In this document: positions 1 through 8,402 of the stretch, one piece after another
How the letters are laid out: each line of letters begins with the position of its first letter
How positions within the stretch are numbered: position 1 is the stretch's first letter
Assembly: GCA_029262055.1 (NCBI GenBank)
Contig: JAJDAD010000043.1
Location: 100,012 to 164,011 of the forward strand
Length of the DNA: 64,000 bases
From: Candidatus Zhuqueibacterota bacterium
GTDB lineage: Bacteria; Zhuqueibacterota; Zhuqueibacteria; Oceanimicrobiales; Oceanimicrobiaceae
Direction of reading: 5' to 3'
Notes under the pieces: model-generated
Databases searched by the model: none
Told to the model about the DNA's origin: nothing
Seen by the model: only the letters and a program-made list of their open reading frames with translations
Program-made: the position numbers and the translations under genes

Positions 1-346
1 TTGAAAAGCGGCCCCAAATCTTGTCACCTTTGACAACTACTTCCTCTATGGTAGCATTGAAATCAGAAAAGGTTTTTGATGTATTCGTCACGAGAGCCTT
101 ATAATCTTCGATACCCTTAATAGGTTCAGGGAAAAAAGGAGAGCGCAGCACAAATTCAGGGGCAATAATTTCATCGACCAAATCCAGGTCAGCCCTATTC
201 ATGGTTTCCATATACCTGTCCAGGAAAACTTTCGCTTCTTTTTCCGTGAATGCATTTTTTGCCTGCTGTTGACAACTGAAACAAGAACAAGTCAAAAATA
301 AAAGCATAGAGATTGTTTTGGCATCAAGCCACATGAATTTTGTCAT
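1..346 (-). CDS. SnoaL-like lipoprotein, partial (C-terminus outside window)
   Basis: The reading frame starts at an ATG at 346 and stays open to base 1, giving about 115 residues. GGAGA lies a few bases before the start. A hydrophobic stretch (SMLLFLTCSCFSC) followed by QQQA suggests a lipoprotein signal with several possible lipobox cysteines. Beyond it come EKEAKVFLDRYMETMNRADL and FVLRSPFFPEPIKGIEDYKA, the pattern of the SnoaL-like / NTF2-like cone fold (a helix, then the P-IKG-E-Y loop, then strands). Members are ester cyclases, isomerases or ligand-binding proteins, so no reaction can be assigned. It lies 144 bases downstream of the HAD gene on the same strand, in an AT-rich block unlike the rest of the window. 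Confidence 0.7.
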   Translation of the reverse strand, partial: MTKFMWLDAKTISMLLFLTCSCFSCQQQAKNAFTEKEAKVFLDRYMETMNRADLDLVDEIIAPEFVLRSPFFPEPIKGIEDYKALVTNTSKTFSDFNATIEEVVVKGDKIWGRFS

Positions 347-490
347 TATGTTCTCCTCATTGGTTAGCCCAGTGGTTGGATTTCTGTTTTCTGTTCTGCA
401 CGCCCGCAGAGGACACCCGACAGGGCTCAGTTGTGAGCGGCGCGGCGACAACCGCCAGCCTTGGAAATGTGAAAGCCCCCACTTACCCGA

Positions 491-1201
491 TTATGCGTAT
501 CTTCCAATAATGGACAAGAGGTCTTCCACATTGCTTGCCACATAGTCTGGTTTGATTTGCCAACTTTCAGGATCAGAATGGCTATATGCGGCAGCAACTG
601 ATATGACTTTAGCTTCTTCCCCCAGCGCAGATTGTAGATTACGTGCAAAATGAGTGTCAGCTTCATGGTCGCCGATATAGATCAACAATTTACTAGTAGT
701 GTGCCCAAACATTGCTTCAAGGCACTTAATACCACCGAGTGGATGTGGCTTTTGATTACCATTAGACACATCCTCATAGCCGACGACAGCTTTGAATGGT
801 CCGTCTATACCATTACTGTGTAGTACCCTACGAATATTTGATTGAGAATTTTGTGAACAGATGCCGTGATAGATATGAGAAAACTGTCCAATGACATTTG
901 TGACCCCATCAAAAAGGAAAACTTCGGTCTGATTCTTTTCTTGATGCTCCGCCCACATACTACCAGCACGTACCATCTCTTCTTGCGTCAATCCATAATA
1001 GTCAACATATAACTCTTGCCAGTTTTTTGCGGCATGGTTCGCTTCATGGTAAGAGCATTCATTTTGCAAATATTCAGGTAGGTTCTTACCGGTTAGGTGG
1101 GGAGCAACTATTGATAATATTGCCTTTGTAACATCAATATTCTTTGGTGCGGAATTAACAAGTGTTCCATCATAATCCCACAGTATTGCATCTAACTTCA
1201 T
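491..1201 (-). CDS. HAD-family phosphatase (phosphoglycolate phosphatase-like)
   Basis: This 236-residue haloacid dehalogenase-type hydrolase shows all four HAD motifs. The nucleophile loop is DYDGTLVNS (residues 9-17), followed by a Gph-like helical cap. The motif II serine is in GICSQNS, the motif III lysine in NQKPHP, and the acidic motif IV in YIGDHEADTHFARN. It should hydrolyse a small phosphate ester in the cytoplasm with Mg2+; the substrate cannot be read from sequence. The ATG at 1201 has a GGTGAGA ribosome site just upstream. It sits between the SnoaL-like gene and the beta-helix gene on the same strand, and the codon use is AT-rich like theirs. Family confidence is high; substrate is unknown. 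Confidence 0.85.
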   Translation of the reverse strand: MKLDAILWDYDGTLVNSAPKNIDVTKAILSIVAPHLTGKNLPEYLQNECSYHEANHAAKNWQELYVDYYGLTQEEMVRAGSMWAEHQEKNQTEVFLFDGVTNVIGQFSHIYHGICSQNSQSNIRRVLHSNGIDGPFKAVVGYEDVSNGNQKPHPLGGIKCLEAMFGHTTSKLLIYIGDHEADTHFARNLQSALGEEAKVISVAAAYSHSDPESWQIKPDYVASNVEDLLSIIGRYA

Positions 1202-1387
1202 GTTGTTATCTCACCTGTTCTTTCACCATGGGGAATGAACTCTTTGGCGTTTGATGACGCATAGGCATAACAAGTCGCTACAGGACTTTTGGGTCTGAAT
1301 CCATAAGGCCAATGCGAGAAGTACGCCGGCTGCCCATGTTAATATTTTCAGCAGAATATTCTATATTTTTACTCTCACTCACGGTAT

Positions 1388-3415
1388 CTATCTGACCAAA
1401 ATCATTCGTCTGGCTGATTTGAAGCCAAGGGTCGTTTTCATTTCATACAGATAGAGGCCACTAGAAACGGGTAGTCCTTTCCCATTTGTTCCATCCCACT
1501 GAACTTGATGTACGCCGGAAAAGTGAAGTTCGTCACTCAAAAGCTCTTTAACCAATTTGCCAGTTATGTCATAAATTGCAAGTGAAATGTAATCTCCTTC
1601 TTCCAATTCAAATTGAATTGTCGTAGTTGGGTTGAACGGATTGGGATAGTTTTGGTAAATAGAGTGACTCATAGGTTGATTCCGATTATTTTCATTTACT
1701 TCAACGATTATCGAACTTTCATGTGCACCCATGTCCGGTACCATACCAAAGTAGTCATCTGAATCAACTTCGATTCGAATATCGTCCCACTCAAAATAAG
1801 CTGTCCCTGCTTCGATGCACGGAGAATTCTCAGATAGGTGATAATCGCCGTTTTCAGGGTCTATGAATTGGGGATTGGCACCAATATTTCCATCCAACCA
1901 ATTCAATTTGCCCCGATTAATTTCAATCCGGGACTTATCATCTTGAAAATCCGAATGAGCAATATTCAACGTGTTGTAACCTCCGCTGTAAATCTCGAAT
2001 GGCCTGTTATTCCACAATATTGAATTGACAATGGCCACCTTGCTGACTTGATGAACATTAATCCCATTGCCTGAATTGTTGAAGATGGTTGTGTTAACAA
2101 TGACTGGGTTGCAATTCCGGTCAAAAAACAGACCACCTCCAATCGGGCGCTCAACTCTATTGGCCGAATTATTACTAATCGTGAGATAGGACAATATAGG
2201 ATTATTATCGAAACTAAAATATATCCCCGCTCCAGGTCCTTCCGAGATGTTCCTGTTTATTGTAACATTCGTCATTGTTGCATTGTTCTTGAAGTCAAAG
2301 TAAATCCCACCACCACTATTGAACATGCCTCCGATTACGGTATTATTGCTGATATTAGCATCTGTAATACTGGGTTCCGATTCAGACGAAAAGTATATTC
2401 CACCTCCCTTACACCAGCCGCTTGTGCTTTGCACGATATTGTCAGTAATCCTTACGTCTTTCAAAATCGGTTTAGGCGTTCCAGCAAAGTGAATTCCGCC
2501 GCCCGTAGACCAGCCGTCGATGCTTCGAACCACATTTCCTCTAACAGTCACATTCCTTAGTACCGGGCTGGAGCCGTACCAAAGGGACATACCCGCGCCG
2601 TCTAACCGATTAAGATCGTCTGATACAATGCCGGTAATTGTATTTTCGGTTATCATCACATTTTCCAGAATTGTTTCAGGATAGGAGCTAAAAAGAATGC
2701 CTCCACCGCTTGCATAAACACCACTGGCGGAATTCTTCGATACTTTGACCTGCATCAATCTCGTTTTTGAATATGAGTCAAAAAATATACCACCTCCGGC
2801 TCCTCCAATGGCTGTGTTCCTTAAGACACTAATTTTGTACAAAAGCAGGGTAGAATTGCTGCCACATTGCAGGCCACCGCCTCTCTTTGCGACATTGTCA
2901 ATAATTGTAATTTCCTCCAGCGTCATCTTGCTGCCAGCGCCACAGTAGAAGCCACCTCCGAAACCGTTCACCCGGTTCTTTGAAATATTTAAATAACAAA
3001 GCTTTGGGTTTGAGTTTCTGCAAAAAACACCACCGCCGTGGGACTCAAGCGCCCCGCCGTCCAGTGATGCAAAAGTGCCGGAGCCATTGGTTAGCGTAAA
3101 CCCGCAGAGGACTGATGTTGAATCCTCACCGTTAGTAAATCTCGCTACGCTGCCGTTTTGGTTGCCGTCAATAACGGTTTGAGAAATGTAACTCGTGTCT
3201 CCCGTTGTGAGAAATAATGAACCCACGACAATGCTTTTGCCCTTAAAGTTAATATTTTCAATATAAATCCCGGGTTGTACCAAAACAGTATCGCCGTTAA
3301 GTGCTTCTTCAATGCCTGCTTGAATGTGAAAGTAGCCGGCAGGGACATTTAGGATTTCCGCTCCTGTGGAATTGTAGGGAATAACAATAAGCAAAACTGA
3401 AATAGTCACTTTCAT
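1388..3415 (-). CDS. Parallel beta-helix surface protein with type IX sorting domain
   Basis: A 675-residue exported protein. The ATG at 3415 is preferred over an upstream TTG (3442) because it gives a clean signal peptide (MKVTISVLLIVIPYNSTGA) and has AAGGTGAGG about ten bases upstream. Residues about 30-530 form a right-handed parallel beta-helix with repeated turns such as GGGIYF, GGGIHF, GGGLFF and stacked asparagines (ITDNIV, ISNNTV), the right_handed_parallel beta-helix/polymorphic outer membrane repeat style. The end carries a type IX secretion sorting domain: YQNYPNPFNPTTTIQFEL, IYDITGKLV, VQWDGTNGKGLPVSSGLYLY, ending RRMILVR. It should be secreted and surface attached. It may be a carbohydrate lyase-like or adhesive protein; no catalytic residues are evident. 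Confidence 0.88.
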   Translation of the reverse strand: MKVTISVLLIVIPYNSTGAEILNVPAGYFHIQAGIEEALNGDTVLVQPGIYIENINFKGKSIVVGSLFLTTGDTSYISQTVIDGNQNGSVARFTNGEDSTSVLCGFTLTNGSGTFASLDGGALESHGGGVFCRNSNPKLCYLNISKNRVNGFGGGFYCGAGSKMTLEEITIIDNVAKRGGGLQCGSNSTLLLYKISVLRNTAIGGAGGGIFFDSYSKTRLMQVKVSKNSASGVYASGGGILFSSYPETILENVMITENTITGIVSDDLNRLDGAGMSLWYGSSPVLRNVTVRGNVVRSIDGWSTGGGIHFAGTPKPILKDVRITDNIVQSTSGWCKGGGIYFSSESEPSITDANISNNTVIGGMFNSGGGIYFDFKNNATMTNVTINRNISEGPGAGIYFSFDNNPILSYLTISNNSANRVERPIGGGLFFDRNCNPVIVNTTIFNNSGNGINVHQVSKVAIVNSILWNNRPFEIYSGGYNTLNIAHSDFQDDKSRIEINRGKLNWLDGNIGANPQFIDPENGDYHLSENSPCIEAGTAYFEWDDIRIEVDSDDYFGMVPDMGAHESSIIVEVNENNRNQPMSHSIYQNYPNPFNPTTTIQFELEEGDYISLAIYDITGKLVKELLSDELHFSGVHQVQWDGTNGKGLPVSSGLYLYEMKTTLGFKSARRMILVR

Positions 3416-3442
3416 CCTTTTGTACACCTCACCTTCAAACAA

Positions 3443-3550
3443 TCAGGAGCACAGCAGCTGCACCGGGCCACCAACTCGCCGCAAGACGTTGGCCAAACGA
3501 GGGTGTTGTTTGAGCTCGTTACGTAGACGAGCCATAAACGGATTTCGCAT
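3443..3550 (-). CDS. Possible 35-residue basic peptide
   Basis: A short frame beginning at the ATG at 3550 encodes MRNPFMARLRNELKQHP, then a basic tail ending PVQLLCS. GAAGGA sits ten bases upstream, a fair ribosome site. It ends 27 bases before the ATG of the beta-helix gene. I recognise no family. It may be a leader peptide, or chance, since the region has lost coding character upstream. Confidence 0.2.
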   Translation of the reverse strand: MRNPFMARLRNELKQHPRLANVLRRVGGPVQLLCS

Positions 3551-3861
3551 ACTTCTTTATTCCTTCATCTTGCGTGTGCTGGCTTGGGTCTGCGTGCGCC
3601 AACAATTGTATGACCTGCTTGTGCGGCCATTTTGAATTGTCTATAGCTGTACAATTTTTCTTTCCTAGTTTCCTGGTTCCAAAACTCCTGTTTGGGAACC
3701 CAATGGGCGGAGAAACTCCGTTTCGACCCGCTGTATCTTAGCGATGGCGCTACCACACTGAGGCTAAACGGAGCCTAGCTGCGAGAGACAATGGCAGATT
3801 TGGGGCAATATCGCCCAGATAGCGGTAACACATCTTTGCCAATTTCTACCTGTCGCAAAGA
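3551..3861. other. Non-coding stretch with inverted repeats and a possible coding relic
   Basis: No convincing gene is visible. Two imperfect hairpins can be seen: GGTTCCAAA (3675-3683) with TTTGGGAACC (3691-3700), one base bulged, and CTCCGTTT (3716-3723) with AAACGGAG (3766-3773). On the minus strand one frame is open from about 3757 to 3517 without a start codon and contains WPHKQVIQLLAHADPSQ, which looks protein-like but which I cannot place. The stretch marks the border between the AT-rich block (1-3.4 kb) and the Tol-Pal operon, and may be a decayed insertion. Confidence 0.3.
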
Positions 3862-4320
3862 CTACATAAACAACTGAAGGAATAAATCAAATTGGACACA
3901 ACAAATTCCATGCAGGCAGCTAAAGGAGTTGTCCCGCGCCTCATAGCTGGTAATGCGGAATTTGCCGATCTCGGAAGTGTGGCCGACGTGTTCTCCGCTG
4001 CACGGCTGGGCGTCAAAATCGCCTATCCTGACGATTCTGATTTCCTGCATATCCGCGGGCACTTTCCAGAGGTCGTAGGCGCCGGCCTGTTCGCGCCGCG
4101 TGTGGTGGCTGGTAACCGGGTGGTTGGCCGAGATTTGCAGGTTGACCAACTCTTCGATGCGGGCGATGTCAGGGTCGCTCAGCGCGCCGGGCACCGCGTA
4201 GTCGCACTTGCTCTTCTTTTCGTTGAGATGCAGCTCGAGGTTGCGCGGTGCCTGGTAGTGTTGTTTCATCACAGCCGACAGCAGGTGTTCGGCTGTGTGC
4301 ATGCGCGCCAGCCGGCACAT
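3862..4320 (-). CDS. AlaX-like stand-alone alanyl/threonyl-tRNA editing domain
   Basis: A 152-residue protein matching the second additional domain of alanyl- and threonyl-tRNA synthetases (tRNA_SAD). The zinc ligands are seen as HTAEH (residues 8-12) and C-S-G-E-H in QPCSGEHVGHTSEIG near residue 112. Free-standing AlaX proteins hydrolyse mischarged Ser- or Gly-tRNA(Ala). The ATG directly abuts the TAG of the ccmH-like gene (TAG-ATG), so translation is probably coupled. The last 20 residues are unlike the usual terminal strands of the family (SCLHGICCVQFDLF), so a 3' frameshift or divergence is possible. The family call is sound; activity is inferred. Confidence 0.75.
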   Translation of the reverse strand: MCRLARMHTAEHLLSAVMKQHYQAPRNLELHLNEKKSKCDYAVPGALSDPDIARIEELVNLQISANHPVTSHHTRREQAGAYDLWKVPADMQEIRIVRIGDFDAQPCSGEHVGHTSEIGKFRITSYEARDNSFSCLHGICCVQFDLFLQLFM

Positions 4321-4848
4321 CTAGGTGTCGAACCGGCTGAGTTCCTCCTCCACGCGTTTATGCAGGTCGGACGGGTCCTTTGTTGCTGCGCCGGCGCTGG
4401 TTTTCGCGGTCTCCGCGTCAGCCTGGCCGCGCGGTTTGAGGAGGCTGCGAATGGCCACAACTACGATGAGCCCGCCAAAGGCCATGGCGATTGGGGTGAG
4501 CCAATAGGCCGACTTGCCCAGCAGGGTGTCTTGCGACGGTGTGGCCAGAATGCGTTCGCCGTACTGCGGCTGGGCCACAAAATAGTCGAGAATTTCTTCC
4601 TTGTCCTGTCCTTCTTTTACCAGCTCGGCTATTTGTAAGCGTACTTTCTTGGCTGCGGGCGACTCGTGTTGATCCACGGTCATGTTCCAGCAGCAGGGGG
4701 CGATTAAGCTGTGTTCGAGCTCGGCCTGCAGCTCCAACTGCTTGGCATCGAGCATGGCGTCTATCTCTTCGTCAATTGCCGCCGGCGCCGTAGCGGCCGA
4801 TACAACCAGCAGCAGAACGCAAGTTGTGATAATTCTCAAGCTTGACAT
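4321..4848 (-). CDS. CcmH/CycL/NrfF-like membrane protein with a CC motif
   Basis: The start at 4848 is supported by AAGGAGGG before ATG and by the following signal/transmembrane segment (IITTCVLLLVVSAATAP). The 175-residue product has the CcmH order: a conserved helical segment (LQAELEHSLIAPCCWNMT), then RLQIAELVKEGQDKEEILDY, YGERILATP, and a C-terminal transmembrane helix (LTPIAMAFGGLIVVVAI). Classical CcmH reduces apocytochrome c through LRCxxCQ; here the cysteines are adjacent (C52-C53, APCCW). No other cytochrome c maturation gene is in the window. It follows cpoB after 28 bases, so it is probably co-transcribed with Tol-Pal. Redox function with adjacent cysteines is uncertain. Confidence 0.75.
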   Translation of the reverse strand: MSSLRIITTCVLLLVVSAATAPAAIDEEIDAMLDAKQLELQAELEHSLIAPCCWNMTVDQHESPAAKKVRLQIAELVKEGQDKEEILDYFVAQPQYGERILATPSQDTLLGKSAYWLTPIAMAFGGLIVVVAIRSLLKPRGQADAETAKTSAGAATKDPSDLHKRVEEELSRFDT

Positions 4849-4876
4849 CTGTTCCCTCCTTTTCAAGATTAACCGA

Positions 4877-5713
4877 CTACCTGAGTGCGGCCAACCGCCC
4901 TCTGGCCAGGTTGGCTTCTTCGCTGTCCGGGTGCTCGGACAGGACTTCTTCCAGGTAGATCTTGCCTTGTTCGGTTTCATTTATGTTGATGTACGAGTAA
5001 GCGATTTTCAGCAGGGCAGAGGCTGTTTTGTCGCCGTCTTTGTACCACTTTATTACTTTTTCAAATTCAGCGATGGCCTGCTGATAGCGGCCTTGCGCGT
5101 AGTAGACTTCGCCGATCCAGTACTGCGCATTGTCCACCAGCTCTGAGTTTTGATACTGCTGCACAAACTGCTGGAAACCGCTCAGGGACAGTTGGTAATT
5201 GCCCCGGATCAGGTCGCGGTAGGCCGTGTTGTAAAGCTCGCGCGCATTGTCGACTGTGAAGGATTGTGTGCCGGTGCGCGCTGTGGCGCTGCTGTCCGCG
5301 GGCGGCGCCGTGTTGCCCGGCGTGAAGGCCCTTGGCACGGGCCTGGCCTTGCGGTCAAAGCGGGTCATCCGGCTGTTGGTGTCCTGGAGTTGGCTTTGGA
5401 CGATCTCCATCTGCTGCATCAGCTCGTCAAAGCGGGCCACCAGGTCTGCACGGTCCTGTTGGTTGGCGACTGCAAACTCACCGATTTCCCGGGTCAGGTT
5501 GGCCAGCTCCCGCTTGAACTGGGAATTTTGCTGCTTCAGGAACTTGACCTCGCGGCGCAGATTATCCATCTGAGTTTGCTGCGAGCTGATGCGCTGGTTA
5601 CGGCTTCCGCTGCAGGCGCTGAGCAGCACGATTCCGGTACAGAAAAGCAGGAGCAATTTGCCTGCCGTCCATCCGGGTTGGCGCTGTCGAAAATTGGGGT
5701 CGTGTGTTTTCAT
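4877..5713 (-). CDS. cpoB: CpoB/YbgF-type Tol-Pal accessory TPR lipoprotein
   Basis: A 278-residue protein that closes the Tol-Pal genes. The N-terminus is a lipoprotein signal (LLLLFCTGIVLLSAC, lipid cysteine near residue 34). A coiled coil follows (about 45-115; QQTQMDNLRREVKFLKQQ), as in the YbgF trimerisation segment, then a low-complexity linker and TPR units at about 155-278 (ARELYNTAYRDLIRGNYQLS, AQYWIGEVYYAQGRYQQAI, ALLKIAYSYININETEQG). CpoB links Tol energy state to peptidoglycan synthesis at the septum in E. coli. Here it is predicted to be lipid-anchored rather than soluble periplasmic, as is common outside Proteobacteria. It starts 15 bases after pal. Confidence 0.9.
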   Translation of the reverse strand: MKTHDPNFRQRQPGWTAGKLLLLFCTGIVLLSACSGSRNQRISSQQTQMDNLRREVKFLKQQNSQFKRELANLTREIGEFAVANQQDRADLVARFDELMQQMEIVQSQLQDTNSRMTRFDRKARPVPRAFTPGNTAPPADSSATARTGTQSFTVDNARELYNTAYRDLIRGNYQLSLSGFQQFVQQYQNSELVDNAQYWIGEVYYAQGRYQQAIAEFEKVIKWYKDGDKTASALLKIAYSYININETEQGKIYLEEVLSEHPDSEEANLARGRLAALR

Positions 5714-5728
5714 TAGAATGGTCGATTT

Positions 5729-6256
5729 TTAAAGGATGACGAATTCTGCGCGACGGTTGCTGTCCCAGGCGCCGGGTATGTGTCGCAGGTCGATGGGGCG
5801 TTCCTTGCCGTAACTGATAATGGTAATGCGTCCTGAAGAGATGCCGAATGAGACCAGGTAGTTGCGCACGGCAATTGCGCGTCGCTCGCCAAGGGCCAGG
5901 TTGTATTCGACCGTGCCGCGTTCATCGCAGTGCCCTTCGACCCGGATATACTTTTCCGGGTAATCCTGCAACTGGCGCGCGTTGTCGGCGAGAACGGAGC
6001 GAGCCTCTTGCGACAGAGTTGATTTGTCAAAATCAAAGTAGACCGTGCCCAATTGTAGTGGTCTCTTTTTGGGAAGATCGGGGACGACCGGCTTCACCGG
6101 TTCCGGCGGCGCTTCCACGACCGGCGGCGGCGTTATCTCTGGCGGATCCGGAAACGGATTGCGTTCCGGGATAAGGTTTTCGTTGCCACCGCCACAAGCA
6201 GCCAGTACCAGATAAGCAAATCCCAAAACAAGGAAAGTCAGGCGGGTGTTTTTCAT
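5729..6256 (-). CDS. pal: Peptidoglycan-associated lipoprotein Pal (OmpA family)
   Basis: The ATG at 6256 is chosen because AAGGAGAAAG lies just upstream and the lipoprotein signal (FLVLGFAYLVLAACGGG) then begins at residue 6. The 175-residue product has a proline-rich linker (PPEITPPPVVEAPPEPVKP) and an OmpA-like peptidoglycan-binding domain (about 70-175). It shows VYFDFDKSTL, IRVEGHCDERGTVEYNLALG, the diaminopimelate-contacting ERRAIAVRNYL, and ISYGKERP. It tethers the outer membrane to peptidoglycan and is pulled on by TolA/TolB. It lies 180 bases after tolB and 15 before cpoB. Confidence 0.95.
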   Translation of the reverse strand: MKNTRLTFLVLGFAYLVLAACGGGNENLIPERNPFPDPPEITPPPVVEAPPEPVKPVVPDLPKKRPLQLGTVYFDFDKSTLSQEARSVLADNARQLQDYPEKYIRVEGHCDERGTVEYNLALGERRAIAVRNYLVSFGISSGRITIISYGKERPIDLRHIPGAWDSNRRAEFVIL

Positions 6257-6436
6257 TTTGTCTTTCTCCTTCAGATACGAAATGCGGCCGAGTCGGTCAG
6301 CTATTTGAGTGCCATTCCTGAGACGTCGCAGCCACTGCCTGCCACCGGGAAACCGGAAAGTCATGGTGCAGTGCGAAACGCTTGATTCTACTTTTCTGCA
6401 CCGGTATTCGTTCCCGGCAAGATTTGCTGCGAAACT

Positions 6437-7750
6437 TCAGTTTATCAAAAGCGGCGACCAGGCCGGTAAGTAGTTACCTCCACCAGACGTGAGTTTCTTC
6501 TGGTCGCTGCCGTCCCAAAACATCGAGTAGAGTTCTTTGGCGCCGGTGCGCGTAGAACTGAAGATCAGCGAAAAGCCATTCGGCGACCACGACGGGTCTT
6601 CGTTGCTGCTACTGCTGTCGGTCAGGCGTATTTGGTTTTCACCGGTCACATCGATGGTGTAAATGTCGAATCCGGAAGCAGTCCGGGAAACGTAGGCGAT
6701 TCTGTCTCCGCGCGGCGACCAGGTGGGGGAGTCATTGTAGCCGCCTTCGTAGGTCAACCGGCGCAAGTTAAGGCCGTCGGTGTCCATGATGTAGAGCTGC
6801 GGCCCGCCGCTGCGGTCGGAGGTGAAGACCAGCTCGCGGTTTGAGGGCGACCATGAAGGCGAAGAATCGATGGCGCGATTGTAGGTCAGGCGCGTCAGTT
6901 TTTTCTTGCCAAGGTCGAGCAGGTAAATCTCCGCGTTACCATCCTTGCTGAGCGTGAGTGCCAGTTTTTTGCCGTCCGGTGACCAGGCCGGCGCGGAATT
7001 CAGGCCGTTTTCCGCGGATATTTTGTACGCTGTTCCCGTGCGCAAGTTTTTGATGTAGAGATTTGGGTTGTCGTCCTGAAACGACGTGTAGCAGATCTTG
7101 CTGCCGTCCGGCGACCAGTCCGGCGACAGGTTGATGCTCTTGTCCGAAGTGAGAATGGCCGGGTTCAGGCCGTCATAGTCCATCACCGCAATTTCTTTGC
7201 CGCCGCCGCGGGTTTCGTGTACGTAGGAGATCTTGGAGCGGGCGATACCGCGCTCCCCGGTCAGGCTGTAAACGATGTCATCGGCAATCCGGTGTGCCAG
7301 CGCGCGCGTCTCGCCGCCCGTCCCGCGATAATCGGATTTGATGATGGTGCGGCCGCTGGCGCGGTCAGCCAGGTGCGGCGTCAGAACCAGCGCCTGCCCC
7401 GACAGGGAGACGTTGCCGCTGAGCCAGGCAAGTGCCCGTCCCGGCACTGGCGCGGTGCCGTTGGAGCCCGGATTAGATGCAGTCGGGTTTCCGGTCTTCT
7501 GGTTCACTTTGAAGTAGCCGGACATCCACAAATCGTTGCTGACGATACTGGTCGTCAACTCGGCCGTCGCCCGTGCTTCAGGGTTGGCAGTTTCGGCCTG
7601 AAAGGAGTAGAGGTCGATTTCCATACGTTGAAATGTCTTGGCATAGACTTTCAGATAAACGTCGGTTTGGGCGACCAGGCTTGAGCTCAAGATCGGCAGC
7701 AAGGCCACGATGCGCAAGATCTTTTTCAGAATGTCGGTTTGCTTCTGCAA
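6437..7750 (-). CDS. tolB: Tol-Pal system protein TolB
   Basis: A 437-residue periplasmic protein: signal peptide (ILRIVALLPILSSSLVAQ), an N-terminal TolB_N domain (about 30-165), then a six-bladed propeller of PD40 repeats, each with a W-S-P-DG core (LSPDWSPDGSKICY, NSAPAWSPDGKKLAL, SSPSWSPSNRELVF, DSPTWSPRGDRIAY, EDPSWSPNGFSLIF, YLPAWSPL). The start codon is TTG; AAGGA lies eight bases upstream inside the end of the previous gene, and only two bases separate the two genes. TolB binds Pal and the TonB/TolA-like partner. An unambiguous family member. Confidence 0.95.
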   Translation of the reverse strand: MQKQTDILKKILRIVALLPILSSSLVAQTDVYLKVYAKTFQRMEIDLYSFQAETANPEARATAELTTSIVSNDLWMSGYFKVNQKTGNPTASNPGSNGTAPVPGRALAWLSGNVSLSGQALVLTPHLADRASGRTIIKSDYRGTGGETRALAHRIADDIVYSLTGERGIARSKISYVHETRGGGKEIAVMDYDGLNPAILTSDKSINLSPDWSPDGSKICYTSFQDDNPNLYIKNLRTGTAYKISAENGLNSAPAWSPDGKKLALTLSKDGNAEIYLLDLGKKKLTRLTYNRAIDSSPSWSPSNRELVFTSDRSGGPQLYIMDTDGLNLRRLTYEGGYNDSPTWSPRGDRIAYVSRTASGFDIYTIDVTGENQIRLTDSSSSNEDPSWSPNGFSLIFSSTRTGAKELYSMFWDGSDQKKLTSGGGNYLPAWSPLLIN

Positions 7751-7752
7751 TC

Positions 7753-8388
7753 TTATCGTCCTTGTTCAAATTCGAAATGAACACCCAGTGCGGGTTCTGA
7801 AAAATCGAAAGGCAGCGGCGGCAACGGATTGGCCAGCGTCACCGCCCGCAGCGACGCCTGGTCAAACAGATAGTCGCCGGACCGGGTTTCGATGGCGATA
7901 TCGGACAGTTGGCCGTTCCGTCTGATTCTGAAGTAGACGACGGTTTTCAGCGACAGGCCGCCGATGGACGAAACCGGAGGCTCCCAATTGCTTTGGATGC
8001 GGGAGCGCAGCAAAGCAAGATAGTAGGAAAATGGAAACTCTCTCGCATCGAGGCGGATATTTTTGCTGCCGACGGTCGCTTCGCCTTTGTCAGATTTTTT
8101 TGGCTCTTCCGGTTGTTTCTGCGGTCGCTGTTCCGGCTCCTCCTTGACGACCTTGGGTTTTTCAACTGTAACGCCTTCCAGCTTTTTGGGTTGAGGTTTC
8201 GGCTTCCGCAGCTTCGGCGCGACTTTTCTGACTTCCGGCGCCTTGAAGGAGACGGGTTTTAGCTCAACCAACTCCACGGGAATCACTGTGGGATATCCTT
8301 CGAACCTTTTCGGCCCAGGCCTGAAATAAAACAGGCCGACGAGGAGAATAACGTGAAGCGAAAAAGAGAATAGAACATTGCCGCGCAT
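7753..8388 (-). CDS. TonB/TolA-like energy transducer
   Basis: A 211-residue periplasm-spanning protein in the TolA position. One N-terminal transmembrane helix (FSFSLHVILLVGLFYF, residues 7-22) with a conserved S-H pair is followed by a lysine- and proline-rich rod (about 45-120; APKLRKPKPQPKKLEG, EEPEQRPQKQPEEPKK). The C-terminal domain (about 125-211) matches TonB_C/TolA: YYLALLRSRIQSNWEPP, VVYFRIRRNGQLSDIAIETR, DQASLRAVTLANPLPPLP. It carries proton-motive energy from TolQR to the outer membrane. In FCB bacteria the TolA role is often filled by such a TonB-like protein. TolA and TonB cannot be told apart by sequence alone; context favours Tol. Confidence 0.85.
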   Translation of the reverse strand: MRGNVLFSFSLHVILLVGLFYFRPGPKRFEGYPTVIPVELVELKPVSFKAPEVRKVAPKLRKPKPQPKKLEGVTVEKPKVVKEEPEQRPQKQPEEPKKSDKGEATVGSKNIRLDAREFPFSYYLALLRSRIQSNWEPPVSSIGGLSLKTVVYFRIRRNGQLSDIAIETRSGDYLFDQASLRAVTLANPLPPLPFDFSEPALGVHFEFEQGR

Positions 8389-8402
8389 GAGAGCTTCAAA
8401 AT

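Noticed and set aside
1265..1340. GCATAACAAGTCGCTACAGG-like sequence resembling an integron attC start.
   Set aside because: No complementary right arm or GTTRRRY end is present within the expected distance.
3892..4638. Plus-strand open frame of 248 codons.
   Set aside because: It lies antisense to the AlaX-like and CcmH-like genes, both of which carry recognisable motifs.
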